Origin: Acidimicrobiales bacterium
GTDB taxonomy: Bacteria; Actinomycetota; Acidimicrobiia; Acidimicrobiales; Aldehydirespiratoraceae
Assembly: GCA_040219515.1 (NCBI GenBank)
Contig: JAVJSI010000009.1
Span: 186,001 to 250,000, forward strand
Reading direction: 5' to 3'
Length of the DNA stretch: 64,000 bases
In this document: piece by piece, positions 44,752 to 52,561 of the stretch
How the letters are laid out: each line of letters starts with the position of its first letter
How positions within the stretch are numbered: position 1 is the first letter of the stretch
Position numbers and translations under genes: made by a program
The notes under the pieces: model-generated
What the model was told of the DNA's origin: nothing
Database searches by the model: none
What the model saw: the letters and a program-made list of their open reading frames with translations, nothing else

Positions 44752-45825
44752 CTACACATTGAAGCGGAACTCCATGACGTCGCCGTCCTGGGCGATGTAG
44801 TCCTTGCCCTCGGATCGGACCTTGCCGACGTCGCGGGCGGCGGACCACGACCCGGCCGCGATGAGTTCGTCCCACTGGATGGTCTCGGCCCGGATGAACC
44901 CGCGCTGGAAGTCGGTGTGGATGACGCCGGCGCATTCGGGGGCGCTGGAACCGGCCCGGAACGTCCAGGCCCGGCTCTCCTTCTCGCCGGTGGTGAGAAA
45001 AGTCCGCAGTCCGAGCATGTGGTAGGCGGACGTGAGGAACCGGGGCACGGCGCCTTCGCCGAGACCGAGCGCCTCGAGCATCTCCTGGCGTTCGTCGACG
45101 TCCATCAGCGCGGCCTCGGCCTCGAGTTGCACGCTCAACGGCACGACCTCGGCGCCGTCGAGTTCGGCCCGGACGGGCGCAGCGAGCTCGTCTTCCTGGC
45201 CGATCTGGTCCTCGCCGATGTTGAGCACCGCCATGACGGGCTTGTTGGTGAGGAAGAAGTGTTCCTTGAGTTCGGCCCGGTCGTCGGCCGAGAGCTTCGC
45301 GCGATAGAGCGGCGTGCCGTCGGAGAGATGGTCGACGCAGGTCTGCAACAGCGCGACGGTGGGCCTGAGCGAGCTGTCGCCCTTGAGCATGCGCGAGGTC
45401 TTGTCCAGGGCCTTCTCGGCGCTGGCGAGGTCGGCCAGCGCCAGCTCGATCTCGACCACCCGCAGGTGCTCCAGCGGGTCGGAGGGACCGGGGACGTCGG
45501 AGTCGGGGAACGCCCGCAGCACGAAGACGATCGCGTCGACCTCACGGATGTGGGAGAGGAAGGCGTTGCCGAGTCCTTCGCCGTGGCTCGCACCCTCGAC
45601 CAGGCCGCCGATGTCGGTGAACTGCACCGCGGCATGGACGACGTTCTTGCTCGCGCTCATCACCGCGAGTTGATCGAGGCGGTGGTCGGGCACCTTCGCA
45701 ACACCGATGTTGGGGTCGGTCGTCGCGAACGCGTAGGGGGCGGCGTGGGCGCCGCCGCCCGCGAGTGCGTTGTAGAGGGAGCTCTTTCCCGCGTTGGGGA
45801 GCCCGACGAATCCGAAACGTTCCAT
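44752..45825 (-). CDS. ychF: Ribosome-binding ATPase/GTPase YchF
   Basis: 357 residues. RFGFVGLPNAGKSSLYNAL is the P-loop; other OBG-family motifs are VKVPDHRLD, FTDIGGLVEGAS, VLNIGEDQ (in place of NKxD, as in ATP-preferring YchF) and the C-terminal TGS domain with GVIHTDFQRGFIRAET. It binds ribosomes and takes part in stress responses. The 170-base gap to the desaturase downstream contains the palindrome and nothing else recognisable. Confidence 0.94.
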   Translation of the reverse strand: MERFGFVGLPNAGKSSLYNALAGGGAHAAPYAFATTDPNIGVAKVPDHRLDQLAVMSASKNVVHAAVQFTDIGGLVEGASHGEGLGNAFLSHIREVDAIVFVLRAFPDSDVPGPSDPLEHLRVVEIELALADLASAEKALDKTSRMLKGDSSLRPTVALLQTCVDHLSDGTPLYRAKLSADDRAELKEHFFLTNKPVMAVLNIGEDQIGQEDELAAPVRAELDGAEVVPLSVQLEAEAALMDVDERQEMLEALGLGEGAVPRFLTSAYHMLGLRTFLTTGEKESRAWTFRAGSSAPECAGVIHTDFQRGFIRAETIQWDELIAAGSWSAARDVGKVRSEGKDYIAQDGDVMEFRFNV

Positions 45826-45856
45826 ACCCGGCCGAGGCTATCGACGGGGGGTCGGC

Positions 45857-45862
45857 TACCGT
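45857..45862 (+). promoter_or_regulatory. -10 box TACCGT, near-leaderless start at 45871
   Basis: TACCGT ends 8 bases before GTG 45871. The divergent ychF start is 45 bases away. Confidence 0.4.
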
Positions 45863-45870
45863 TGGGCCTC

Positions 45871-46209
45871 GTGACCGATGTGAGCGCGGCGCCGTCCGTT
45901 CCGAGCACCATCTCCAACGACGAGGTCGCCGCCGAGCGAGCCTTCTCGAAGTCGATCGCCGTATCGGCGATTCGCTGCACGCTCACCTACGTCCTGATCC
46001 CGTTCGTCTTCCCCGTCATCGGGTTCGGCTCGGGTGTGGGTCCGTGGATCGGGGTGCCCATCGGTCTCGCCGCGATCGTCGCCAACATCGTGAGCATCCG
46101 CCGGTTCCATCTCGCCGACCACAAGTGGAAATGGCCGATGACGGCGATCAACACGAGCATCATCGGCCTCCTGGTCGTCCTCGTCGTCAACGATCTCACC
46201 AACCTCTGA
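45871..46209 (+). CDS. Small membrane protein, two or three helices
   Basis: 112 residues. A polar N-terminus (about 1-30) is followed by hydrophobic segments at about 38-56, 60-75 and 92-108 separated by the basic loop SIRRFHLADHKWKWP. No family recognised. GTG start after a TACCGT box. The REP-like repeat starts directly after its stop. Confidence 0.55.
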   Translation: MTDVSAAPSVPSTISNDEVAAERAFSKSIAVSAIRCTLTYVLIPFVFPVIGFGSGVGPWIGVPIGLAAIVANIVSIRRFHLADHKWKWPMTAINTSIIGLLVVLVVNDLTNL

Positions 46210-46210
46210 C

Positions 46211-46243
46211 CGTTGCATTAGGGGTCAGACCCCCGTTGCAATG
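46211..46243. repeat. REP-like palindrome, second copy of the GGGGTCAGACCCC core
   Basis: GGGGTC and GACCCC (46221-46226, 46228-46233) pair around one base; the 16-base core to 46236 is identical to 2338-2353. The outer arms differ from the first copy: TTGCA (46213-46217) pairs with TGCAA (46237-46241) through a small internal loop. It begins directly after a stop codon. No T tract. Confidence 0.6.
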
Positions 46244-46248
46244 GGCGG

Positions 46249-46254
46249 TAGCCT
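46249..46254 (+). promoter_or_regulatory. -10 box TAGCCT, leaderless start at 46261
   Basis: TAGCCT ends 6 bases before ATG 46261 and starts 6 bases after the REP-like repeat. Confidence 0.5.
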
Positions 46255-46260
46255 GGTTCC

Positions 46261-47274
46261 ATGGAACCGGTGCTCGCGTTGCAACAGGCGATCCACTATC
46301 TCGATCGTGAGCTCGCTCCCGGCCAGAAGATCCGCGCCTTCCAGACGGCCATCGACGTGGTCGTCGAGGCCGGTCCCGACGAGATCGCCGCTCGGGCCGC
46401 CGCGGGAACCCTGACGGACCTCGACGGCATCGGGAAGTCCACGGCCGAGGTGATCATCGACGCGATCGACGACACCGCCGACGGCTACCTGGCCCGCCTC
46501 GACGAGCGCAGTCGCATTCCCGTCGGCGACGGCGCCGCCGTGCTGGCCGCCATCCGTGGCGACTGCCACGCCCACACGACCTGGTCCGACGGCGGTGCGC
46601 CGCTGCGGGCGATGGTCGAGACCGCCGTCGGCCTCGGCCACGAGTGGATGGTGATCACCGACCATTCGGCCCGCCTCACGATCGCCCACGGTCTCAACGA
46701 GGAACGCCTGGTCTGGCAGCTCGACGAGATCGAGAAGCTCAACGAGGAACTGGCCCCCTTCCGGGTGTTCACCGGGATGGAAGTCGACATCTTCGAGGAC
46801 GGCACGCTCGACCTCGCCGACGAGATGCTGTCGCGTCTCGACCTCGTGGTCGCCAGCGTGCACTCCAAGCTGAAGCTCCCCCGCGACGAGATGACCCGGC
46901 GCATGGTGATGGCCGTGGCGAACCCCCACGCCGACGTGCTCGGCCACTGCACCAACCGCAAGCTCGTCGGTCGGGGTCGGCCGCCATCGGAGTTCGATCC
47001 CGAGATCGTGTTCGCGGCATGTGCCCAGTTCGACACGGCGGTCGAGATCAACTGCCGGCCCGAACGTCAGGATCCACCCGAGGAACTCCTCGAGCTCGCG
47101 GTGGAGTGGGGGTGCAAGGTGGCGATCAACACCGACGCCCATGCCACCGGCCAGCTCGAGTGGCAGCCCTATGGTGCCGACAAGGCCGTCCGCTGCGGCG
47201 TGCCCGTCGGCGACATCGTCAACACGTGGTCGGCCGACGAGGTCCTCGCCTGGACGGCGTCGCACGACGTCTGA
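46261..47274 (+). CDS. PHP-domain phosphoesterase with helix-hairpin-helix (PolX C-terminal-like)
   Basis: 337 residues. A HhH segment (LTDLDGIGKSTAEVIIDAI, about 51-70) precedes a PHP domain (about 100-330): GDCHAHTTWSDG, ITDHS, the metal ligands in GMEVDI, ASVHSKL, LGHCTNRKL and INTDAHA. This is the arrangement of PolX family DNA polymerases without the polymerase palm, so it is a stand-alone HhH-PHP protein; DNA 3'-end or phosphate ester hydrolysis is likely. The N-terminal 50 residues resemble the PolX 8-kDa domain. Confidence 0.85.
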   Translation: MEPVLALQQAIHYLDRELAPGQKIRAFQTAIDVVVEAGPDEIAARAAAGTLTDLDGIGKSTAEVIIDAIDDTADGYLARLDERSRIPVGDGAAVLAAIRGDCHAHTTWSDGGAPLRAMVETAVGLGHEWMVITDHSARLTIAHGLNEERLVWQLDEIEKLNEELAPFRVFTGMEVDIFEDGTLDLADEMLSRLDLVVASVHSKLKLPRDEMTRRMVMAVANPHADVLGHCTNRKLVGRGRPPSEFDPEIVFAACAQFDTAVEINCRPERQDPPEELLELAVEWGCKVAINTDAHATGQLEWQPYGADKAVRCGVPVGDIVNTWSADEVLAWTASHDV

Positions 47275-47309
47275 CGGCGACGCAGGACGGAAACCGAAAC
47301 CGCAACCGC

Positions 47310-47315
47310 TACCCT
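47310..47315 (+). promoter_or_regulatory. -10 box TACCCT, leaderless start at 47323
   Basis: TACCCT ends 7 bases before the bL37 ATG; no Shine-Dalgarno. Confidence 0.5.
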
Positions 47316-47322
47316 CACGGGC

Positions 47323-47412
47323 ATGTCGAAGCGCACCAAGAAGAAGAAGGCGAAGGTCCGCCGCAGCAAGGCCAACCACGGGCGCAAGCCCAATCTCGGC
47401 CGCAACAGCTGA
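47323..47412 (+). CDS. Small ribosomal large-subunit protein bL37
   Basis: 29 residues: a Lys/Arg-rich start (SKRTKKKKAKVRRSK) then ANHGRKPNLGRNS. The ANHGKRPN-like segment is the mark of bL37, found in mycobacterial 50S subunits and easily missed by gene finders. It has its own -10 box and a strong terminator, so it forms a single-gene transcript of about 170 bases. Confidence 0.82.
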   Translation: MSKRTKKKKAKVRRSKANHGRKPNLGRNS

Positions 47413-47456
47413 TCTTTCGGTTCCGGGCTGCATCAGGCCTGCAACTGAATCGTGTG

Positions 47457-47490
47457 CACCGCCGGTCGCGCCGGCGGTGTTCTTCGTTTT
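47457..47490 (+). terminator. Rho-independent terminator after bL37
   Basis: CACCGCCGG (47457-47465), loop TCGCG, CCGGCGGTG (47471-47479): a perfect 9-bp stem, followed by TTCTTCGTTTT. The best intrinsic terminator in the window. Confidence 0.9.
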
Positions 47491-47496
47491 CGCTGC

Positions 47497-47502
47497 GAGA
47501 CT
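47497..47502 (+). promoter_or_regulatory. -10 box GAGACT, leaderless start at 47509
   Basis: GAGACT ends 6 bases before ATG 47509 and sits 7 bases after the terminator T-run. Confidence 0.35.
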
Positions 47503-47508
47503 GTACGC

Positions 47509-47865
47509 ATGCTCGTGTTCGATGGCGATTGTGGGTTCTGCACTTCCTCGGCCCGGTGGATCGAGACGCGTCTGCCCGACCAGATCGCGGTCGTGCCGTG
47601 GCAATCGTGTGACCTCGTCGAGCTCGGCCTCACCGAGTCCGACGTCACCACCGCCGCCTACTGGATCGACGAGTCCGGCACCGCCCACCGCGGACACCGG
47701 GCGGTCGGGCTCTCGCTGACGACCGCCGGCGGCGTCTGGGCGGTCGTCGGTCGGGCGATCATCACCCCACCGATCTCGTGGCTCGCCGCGCCGGTCTACG
47801 CGCTCGTCGCGAGGAACCGGCACCGACTCCCGGGTGCCACCGACGCCTGCCGTCTCCCCGACTGA
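47509..47865 (+). CDS. DCC family thiol-disulfide protein (DUF393)
   Basis: 118 residues. MLVFDGDCGFCTSSARWIETRL carries the D-x-D-C-x2-C motif of the DCC family, proposed thiol-disulfide oxidoreductases with a thioredoxin-like fold. RGHRAVGLSL and a helical C-terminus (ISWLAAPVYALVARNRHRLPG) are typical. The partner is unknown. It is convergent with the crotonase gene. Confidence 0.85.
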   Translation: MLVFDGDCGFCTSSARWIETRLPDQIAVVPWQSCDLVELGLTESDVTTAAYWIDESGTAHRGHRAVGLSLTTAGGVWAVVGRAIITPPISWLAAPVYALVARNRHRLPGATDACRLPD

Positions 47866-47883
47866 GTCACGGCGGGCACGAGC

Positions 47884-48663
47884 TCAGTCCCGGGGCCAGA
47901 CCGGATCACGCTTCTCGACGAAGGCGGTCATGCCCTCTCGCATCTCGGGGTTCATGATCGAACGCTGGAACACCCGGAAGTCGTGGGGACGGAGCTGTCG
48001 GTTGATGTCGTCCTTGATGACACCGCGGCTGGCCGGCGCACCCTTGGTCACGGACTCGACGAGGCGAGCGACTGCGGCCTCGAACTCGTCGTCGGGCACG
48101 ACCTCCTGCACCAGACCCATCTGCATCGCCCGCTCCGCGCCGAAGGCCTCCATGGCGAACATGATCCACTTCGCGTTGCCGAGGCCGACCCAGTCGGCCA
48201 GCCGGGTGGCCATGAAGACATCCGGCGCGCCACGAAGCAGTTCGGGCGCCCGGAAGCGGGCCGACTGGGTGGCGATCGAGAAGTCGCAGTGCAGGGCGAG
48301 GTCGAGTCCGCCGGCATAGCAGAGGCCGTTGATCGCCGCGATCACCGCCGCCGAGCAACGCTCGAGATGTCGGAACGGGAAGTGGTCGGTGGGGTCCAAC
48401 TCGGCGGCGAGCGTCGGGTCGTCGATCGCGTGACCCGCCATGTCGCCCCCGACGCAGAAGACGTCGTCGGTGCCGGTGACCACCAGCACGTCGATGTCGG
48501 CCTCGCGATCCGCGATGATCGCGGCGCGCTTCACCCCGCGGTACATGTCCTGGGTCATCGAGTTCCGCCGCGCCACGCGGTCGATCTGCACCCGCATGAC
48601 ATGGTCGGCGTAGCCGGCCTTCACACAGGGAGAACCCAGGTCGATCGTCTCTCCGTTGTCCAT
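47884..48663 (-). CDS. Enoyl-CoA hydratase/isomerase family protein
   Basis: 259 residues. Crotonase features: VFCVGGDMAGHA (oxyanion hole, Gly where Ala is usual), INGLCYAGGLDLALHCDFSIA and FRAPELLRGAPDVF, in which the first catalytic Glu is kept (PE), unlike the crotonase at 14293. It probably acts in beta-oxidation-type degradation. Single gene, ATG at 48663, 9 bases after the stop of the serine hydrolase gene on the same strand. Confidence 0.82.
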   Translation of the reverse strand: MDNGETIDLGSPCVKAGYADHVMRVQIDRVARRNSMTQDMYRGVKRAAIIADREADIDVLVVTGTDDVFCVGGDMAGHAIDDPTLAAELDPTDHFPFRHLERCSAAVIAAINGLCYAGGLDLALHCDFSIATQSARFRAPELLRGAPDVFMATRLADWVGLGNAKWIMFAMEAFGAERAMQMGLVQEVVPDDEFEAAVARLVESVTKGAPASRGVIKDDINRQLRPHDFRVFQRSIMNPEMREGMTAFVEKRDPVWPRD

Positions 48664-48672
48664 CCGGCGACC

Positions 48673-50286
48673 CTAACGGTCGGCGAAACCGGTGACCGAC
48701 TCCTCGATGACGGGAATCAACTGCTCGGCGAGTCGTTCGCCGACGGCGGCGTCGGCCTCCAACGCGAGGTAGGCGCCGTACCCATCGTCCAGATCGAGCC
48801 ACGCGACCGTGCCGTAGGCGCCGGGCGCGGTGAGGCGCCCGCTCTCGCGGTCCACATACCAGCCCAGCCCGTAGCCGGTGTCGGGACCGTCGGCGTCGCC
48901 GCTGTACACACTGCCGATGCGGTCGCCGTGGGCCAGGGCGAGCGCCTCGGGTGAGAGCACCTGATCGCCGCCGCACCTCCCGTCGCGCAGATGCATGAGG
49001 AGCAGCGTCCCGTAGTCCGCCGAGGTGATGTAGGCGCCGCCTTCGATGTTCGGGTTCGTGACATCGGTGCCGGGAGACGGGCCTCCGTTCGACACGGCCG
49101 CATGAGTCGACCCGCCGAGAAAGACCTCCTCGAATGGACTCCCGAACACCAGCGAGTCGGCACCGCACGGCGCCACGTAGATCTCGTCGATCAGCTCCCT
49201 CCATGTCCGGCCGGACGCAACCTCGGCGACCGCCCCCGCGACCTGCCATTGCGCCCCGCCGTAGCGGAACTCGGTGTCGGGAGGAATCACGTCCGGGTCG
49301 TCGTCGGCCGTGGTGAAGATCGCCTCGGCGCACGACTGGAGTGCCTCGTCCAACCTGAACTGGCAGTAGTAGGGCGAGGGGATGCCGAACGCCAGCCCGA
49401 TGAGTCCCGAACTGTTGGACACGAGCTGGGCCGGCGTGATGTCCGGGTTGGCCGATCCCCAGCTGACGACGTCGGCCACCGGTGCGTCCATGTCGAGCAG
49501 GCCGTCGTCGGCCAGGTGGAGGAGCACACCGGCGCTGATCATCTTCGACGACGACGCCACGAGCGACACGCGATCTCTGTCGAAGCCTCCCCAGTGTTCG
49601 TGACGGATCACGCAATCGTCACCCTGCACGACGATCAGGCCGGCGCCGCTCAGCGCGTTCTCGTCGACGAACTCCTGCACCAACGAGGTGACCGCGGCGA
49701 AGTCGTACGCGGTCGCCGGCGCCCGGACCGTGGTCTCGTCACCGCAACCGGCACGTACGACCTGGCGCCAGGTGCGAGCGACGAACGCCGCCATCTGCTC
49801 CCGCGTGACGAACGCACCCGGCTCGAACGTCGTCGGCGACGTCCCCGTGGTGATCCCCAACCCGCGAAGACACGCAATGTCAGCCACCGCGAACGACGAC
49901 GCATCCACATCCGCGAAACCCTGCACCTCCGCGAACGCCTGCGTCGAACCACCACAGGTCTCGCCGACGGCCCGCCAGAGCCTGGCCAGAAACGCCGCCA
50001 TCTGCTCGCGCGTGACGAACGCACCCGGCTCGAACGTCGTCGGCGACGTCCCCGTGGTGATCCCCAACCCACGAAGACACGCAATGTCAGCCACCGCGAA
50101 CGACGACGCATCCACATCCGCGAAACCCTGCACCTCCGCGAACGCCTGCGTCGGCCCGGTGCCGCGGGCGGTCACGACCCGGCCGCAACCGCCGTCGGCC
50201 GCGGCCGCGCGGTCCGTCGCGGCCGCGCCGCTCACCAGCGATGCGGCCACGGTGGCCGCGAGCACGACGCCAATGACCCGACCCAC
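48673..50286 (-). CDS. Secreted serine beta-lactamase-family hydrolase with two SLH-like modules
   Basis: 537 residues. Signal peptide (1-30), two SLH-like modules (about 45-105 and 114-174) that are nearly identical, then a class C beta-lactamase/esterase domain (about 195-530). The active site has Ser245 and Lys248 (SSSK), Tyr342 in YGGAQW, and no obvious KTG triad, which fits an esterase or D-aminopeptidase-like enzyme better than a beta-lactamase. Five or more Cys in the mature part suggest disulfides. The modules probably bind the enzyme to the surface. Their codon use is richer in G/T third bases than the catalytic part. Confidence 0.82.
   Translation of the reverse strand: MGRVIGVVLAATVAASLVSGAAATDRAAAADGGCGRVVTARGTGPTQAFAEVQGFADVDASSFAVADIACLRGLGITTGTSPTTFEPGAFVTREQMAAFLARLWRAVGETCGGSTQAFAEVQGFADVDASSFAVADIACLRGLGITTGTSPTTFEPGAFVTREQMAAFVARTWRQVVRAGCGDETTVRAPATAYDFAAVTSLVQEFVDENALSGAGLIVVQGDDCVIRHEHWGGFDRDRVSLVASSSKMISAGVLLHLADDGLLDMDAPVADVVSWGSANPDITPAQLVSNSSGLIGLAFGIPSPYYCQFRLDEALQSCAEAIFTTADDDPDVIPPDTEFRYGGAQWQVAGAVAEVASGRTWRELIDEIYVAPCGADSLVFGSPFEEVFLGGSTHAAVSNGGPSPGTDVTNPNIEGGAYITSADYGTLLLMHLRDGRCGGDQVLSPEALALAHGDRIGSVYSGDADGPDTGYGLGWYVDRESGRLTAPGAYGTVAWLDLDDGYGAYLALEADAAVGERLAEQLIPVIEESVTGFADR
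49786..50153 (-). repeat. Tandem 207-bp repeat encoding SLH-like modules
   Basis: Copies at 49786-49946 and 49993-50153 differ at only a few of about 160 bases; the offset is 207 bases (69 codons). The unmatched part between copies (about 46 bases) encodes the linker. Synonymous differences are nearly absent, so the duplication is recent or maintained. Confidence 0.9.
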
Positions 50287-50407
50287 CGACCCTCCTCCCG
50301 AGCGAACCTCCGGATCCTATGGAACGAGCTCGGCCGTCGCGGTATCGGATCGGACCGCCACCCGGCCCCGCGCGGGGCCGGGTGGCGGTCGTGGTAGACC
50401 GAACGCC

Positions 50408-51088
50408 GTGACCACCACACTCTCCGAGGCCGAGTCCCGTCGGGTCGTCGCCCGCCACGGCGTCCCGGTGTCCCCGTTCGTGACCGGCGCGACCACCGAC
50501 GAGGTGTTCGCCGCCATCGAGGCCGATCCGACCATCGAGTTCCCCGTCGTCGCCAAGCTCTGCGGTCGAGCGATCGCCCACAAGACCGAGCGGGGCCTCG
50601 TGCGACTCCGGCTGACCGACCACGAGGCCCTGCGGGCGGCCTGCGACGAACTCCTCGCCGCCGCCCGAGCCGACGACGGCCCGGTCGAGCTCCTGGTGTC
50701 GAGCATGATCGCCGGCAACCGCGAACTCATCGCCGGGCTCAACGACGACCCCCAGTTCGGCCTCACCGTCATGCTGGGCGTGGGCGGCATCCTCGCCGAG
50801 GCGATCCGAGACGTCGTGTTCCGCCTCGTCCCGATCACCGAGATCGATGCAGCCGAGATGATCGACGACCTCGCCACCCAGCGGCTGCTCGGCGAGTTTC
50901 GGGCCGAACCCGCCGTCGACCGGGCTGCCCTCGTCGACGCGATCGTGGCGCTGGCCCGGGTGGGCGAACTCGAACCCGGCGTTCGTTCGGCCGACCTGAA
51001 CCCGCTGATCCTCGTCGACGGCCGCCCCGTCGCCGTCGACGCGCTGCTCGAGATCGACCCGACCGACGATGCCGAGGCCGCACGATGA
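50408..51088 (+). CDS. ADP-forming acyl-CoA synthetase, ATP-grasp beta subunit
   Basis: 226 residues of the ATP-grasp_5 family: LSEAESRRVVARHGVPVSPF at the N-terminus, FPVVAKLCGRAIAHKTERGLVRL in the ATP-binding fold, ELLVSSMIAGNRELIAGLN, FGLTVMLGVGGI and DLNPLILVDG. It transfers phosphate between ADP/ATP and the phosphohistidine of the alpha subunit. GTG start; the alpha subunit starts in an ATGA overlap with its stop. Together they resemble the split acetate/pimeloyl-CoA ligases (Acd). Confidence 0.87.
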   Translation: MTTTLSEAESRRVVARHGVPVSPFVTGATTDEVFAAIEADPTIEFPVVAKLCGRAIAHKTERGLVRLRLTDHEALRAACDELLAAARADDGPVELLVSSMIAGNRELIAGLNDDPQFGLTVMLGVGGILAEAIRDVVFRLVPITEIDAAEMIDDLATQRLLGEFRAEPAVDRAALVDAIVALARVGELEPGVRSADLNPLILVDGRPVAVDALLEIDPTDDAEAAR

Positions 51089-52545
51089 GCCACGACCTGT
51101 CGGCGCTGTTCGATCCCCGGGGCATCATCATCACCGGGGTCTCGAACCATCCCGGCAAGTTCGGCTTCGTCACCCTCCACAATCTGCTCGTGTCGGGTTA
51201 CGAGGGCGGGATCTTCCCGGTCGGTCGCGAGCCCGGAGAGGTGCTCGGCCGGGAGGTCCACGGCTCGATCGACGACGTCCCCGCCGGCGCCGCCGACATG
51301 ATCTTCATCTGCACCCCGCAGGCGATCAACGAGGAGCTCCTCCGAGCCGCCGCGGCAAAGGGCGTCACCGCGGCCTTCGTCGCCGCCGCCGGCTATCGCG
51401 AAGCCGGTCCGGACGGCGTCGAGGCCGAACGGCGCCTGGTCGCCCTCGCCGACGAACTCGGCATCGCGGTCGCCGGGCCCAACGGCCAGGGCGTCGTCTC
51501 GACGCCGTCGAAGATGTGTGCCCAGATCGTGGCGCCCTACGCGCCCGCCGGTCGCATCGCCGTCGCCAGCCAGTCGGGCAACTTCGTCTCGTCGTTCCTC
51601 AACCTCGCCCGTCACACCGGCGTCGGCATCAGTCGCGCCGTGGCCGCCGGCAACGCTGCGGTCCTGGGCATCGCCGACTACGTGGAGTGGTTCGCCGACG
51701 ACCCCGAGACGAGCGTGTGCCTCGTCTACATGGAGTCGGTCGACGACGGTCGCGCCATGTTCGACCGGCTCAGGGCCGTCGCCGCTCGCAAGCCGGTCGT
51801 GGTGGTCAAGGGCGGGGCGTCCGACGACGGTGCGCGCGCCGCGGCATCACACACCGGCGCTCTGGCATCCGACGATGCGGTATTCGATGGAATGTGTCGC
51901 CAGGCCGGTCTCATCCGGGCCCGCGATGTCGAAGAGGCGTTCGAGGCCGCCGCCACCCTCGCCACCCAGCCGCTGCCCGGCGGCGACCGTGTCGTCGTCG
52001 TCACCACGGTGGGCGGCTGGGGCGTCGCCGCCGTCGACGCCATGAGCGACACCCGCCTCACCGCCACCCCCCTGCCCGACGATCTCTACGCAGCGATCGA
52101 CGAGAAGCTGCCGCCCCGATGGAGCAAGAACAACCCGATCGACATGGCCGGCGGTGAGACGCGCGACACCGTGCCGGAGATCCTCGAGGTCGCGGCGGCC
52201 CATCCCGATGTCGATGCGGTGCTGTTCCTCGGTCTCGGCATCCAGTCGAACACCGCGGCCATGATGCGTGAGGGCGAGTTCTACCCGGACCACGGGCTCG
52301 AACGCATCGTCGACTTCCACGAACGCCAGGACGCGCGCTATGCCGAGGCCGCAGCCGAGATCTCCGAACGCACCGGCACCCCGGTGCTGCTCGCCACCGA
52401 ACTCGCCACCGCCCGACCCGACAACGCTGGACCGGCCGCCGCCCGCGCCGCCGGGCGGTTGTGCCACTCGTCGGCCGGGCGGGCGATCCGGTCACTGGCA
52501 CTGATGGGCCGTTATGCGCAATGGCGTCGAGCACGCGGCCTCTGA
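51085..52545 (+). CDS. ADP-forming acyl-CoA synthetase, CoA-ligase alpha subunit
   Basis: 486 residues. CoA-binding Rossmann domain (1-130, IIITGVSNHPGKFGFVTLHN), then a succinyl-CoA-ligase-like domain with AVASQSGNFVSSFL, AVAAGNAAVLGIADYVEW and the probable phosphohistidine His256 in AASHTGALA. A second flavodoxin-like domain completes it. The reversible reaction is acyl-CoA + ADP + Pi to acid + CoA + ATP; the substrate is unknown. It overlaps the beta subunit gene, and the Qng1 gene begins 17 bases later. Confidence 0.88.
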   Translation: MSHDLSALFDPRGIIITGVSNHPGKFGFVTLHNLLVSGYEGGIFPVGREPGEVLGREVHGSIDDVPAGAADMIFICTPQAINEELLRAAAAKGVTAAFVAAAGYREAGPDGVEAERRLVALADELGIAVAGPNGQGVVSTPSKMCAQIVAPYAPAGRIAVASQSGNFVSSFLNLARHTGVGISRAVAAGNAAVLGIADYVEWFADDPETSVCLVYMESVDDGRAMFDRLRAVAARKPVVVVKGGASDDGARAAASHTGALASDDAVFDGMCRQAGLIRARDVEEAFEAAATLATQPLPGGDRVVVVTTVGGWGVAAVDAMSDTRLTATPLPDDLYAAIDEKLPPRWSKNNPIDMAGGETRDTVPEILEVAAAHPDVDAVLFLGLGIQSNTAAMMREGEFYPDHGLERIVDFHERQDARYAEAAAEISERTGTPVLLATELATARPDNAGPAAARAAGRLCHSSAGRAIRSLALMGRYAQWRRARGL

Positions 52546-52549
52546 GACC

Positions 52550-52555
52550 TACGGT
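52550..52555 (+). promoter_or_regulatory. -10 box TACGGT, leaderless start at 52562
   Basis: TACGGT ends 6 bases before ATG 52562, just after the stop of the synthetase gene. Confidence 0.5.
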
Positions 52556-52561
52556 TCGCCC

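Noticed and set aside
48673-50286. Antibiotic-resistance beta-lactamase
   Set aside because: Class C fold and SxxK are present but no KTG motif is evident and the protein has surface modules; an esterase or peptidase role is more likely.
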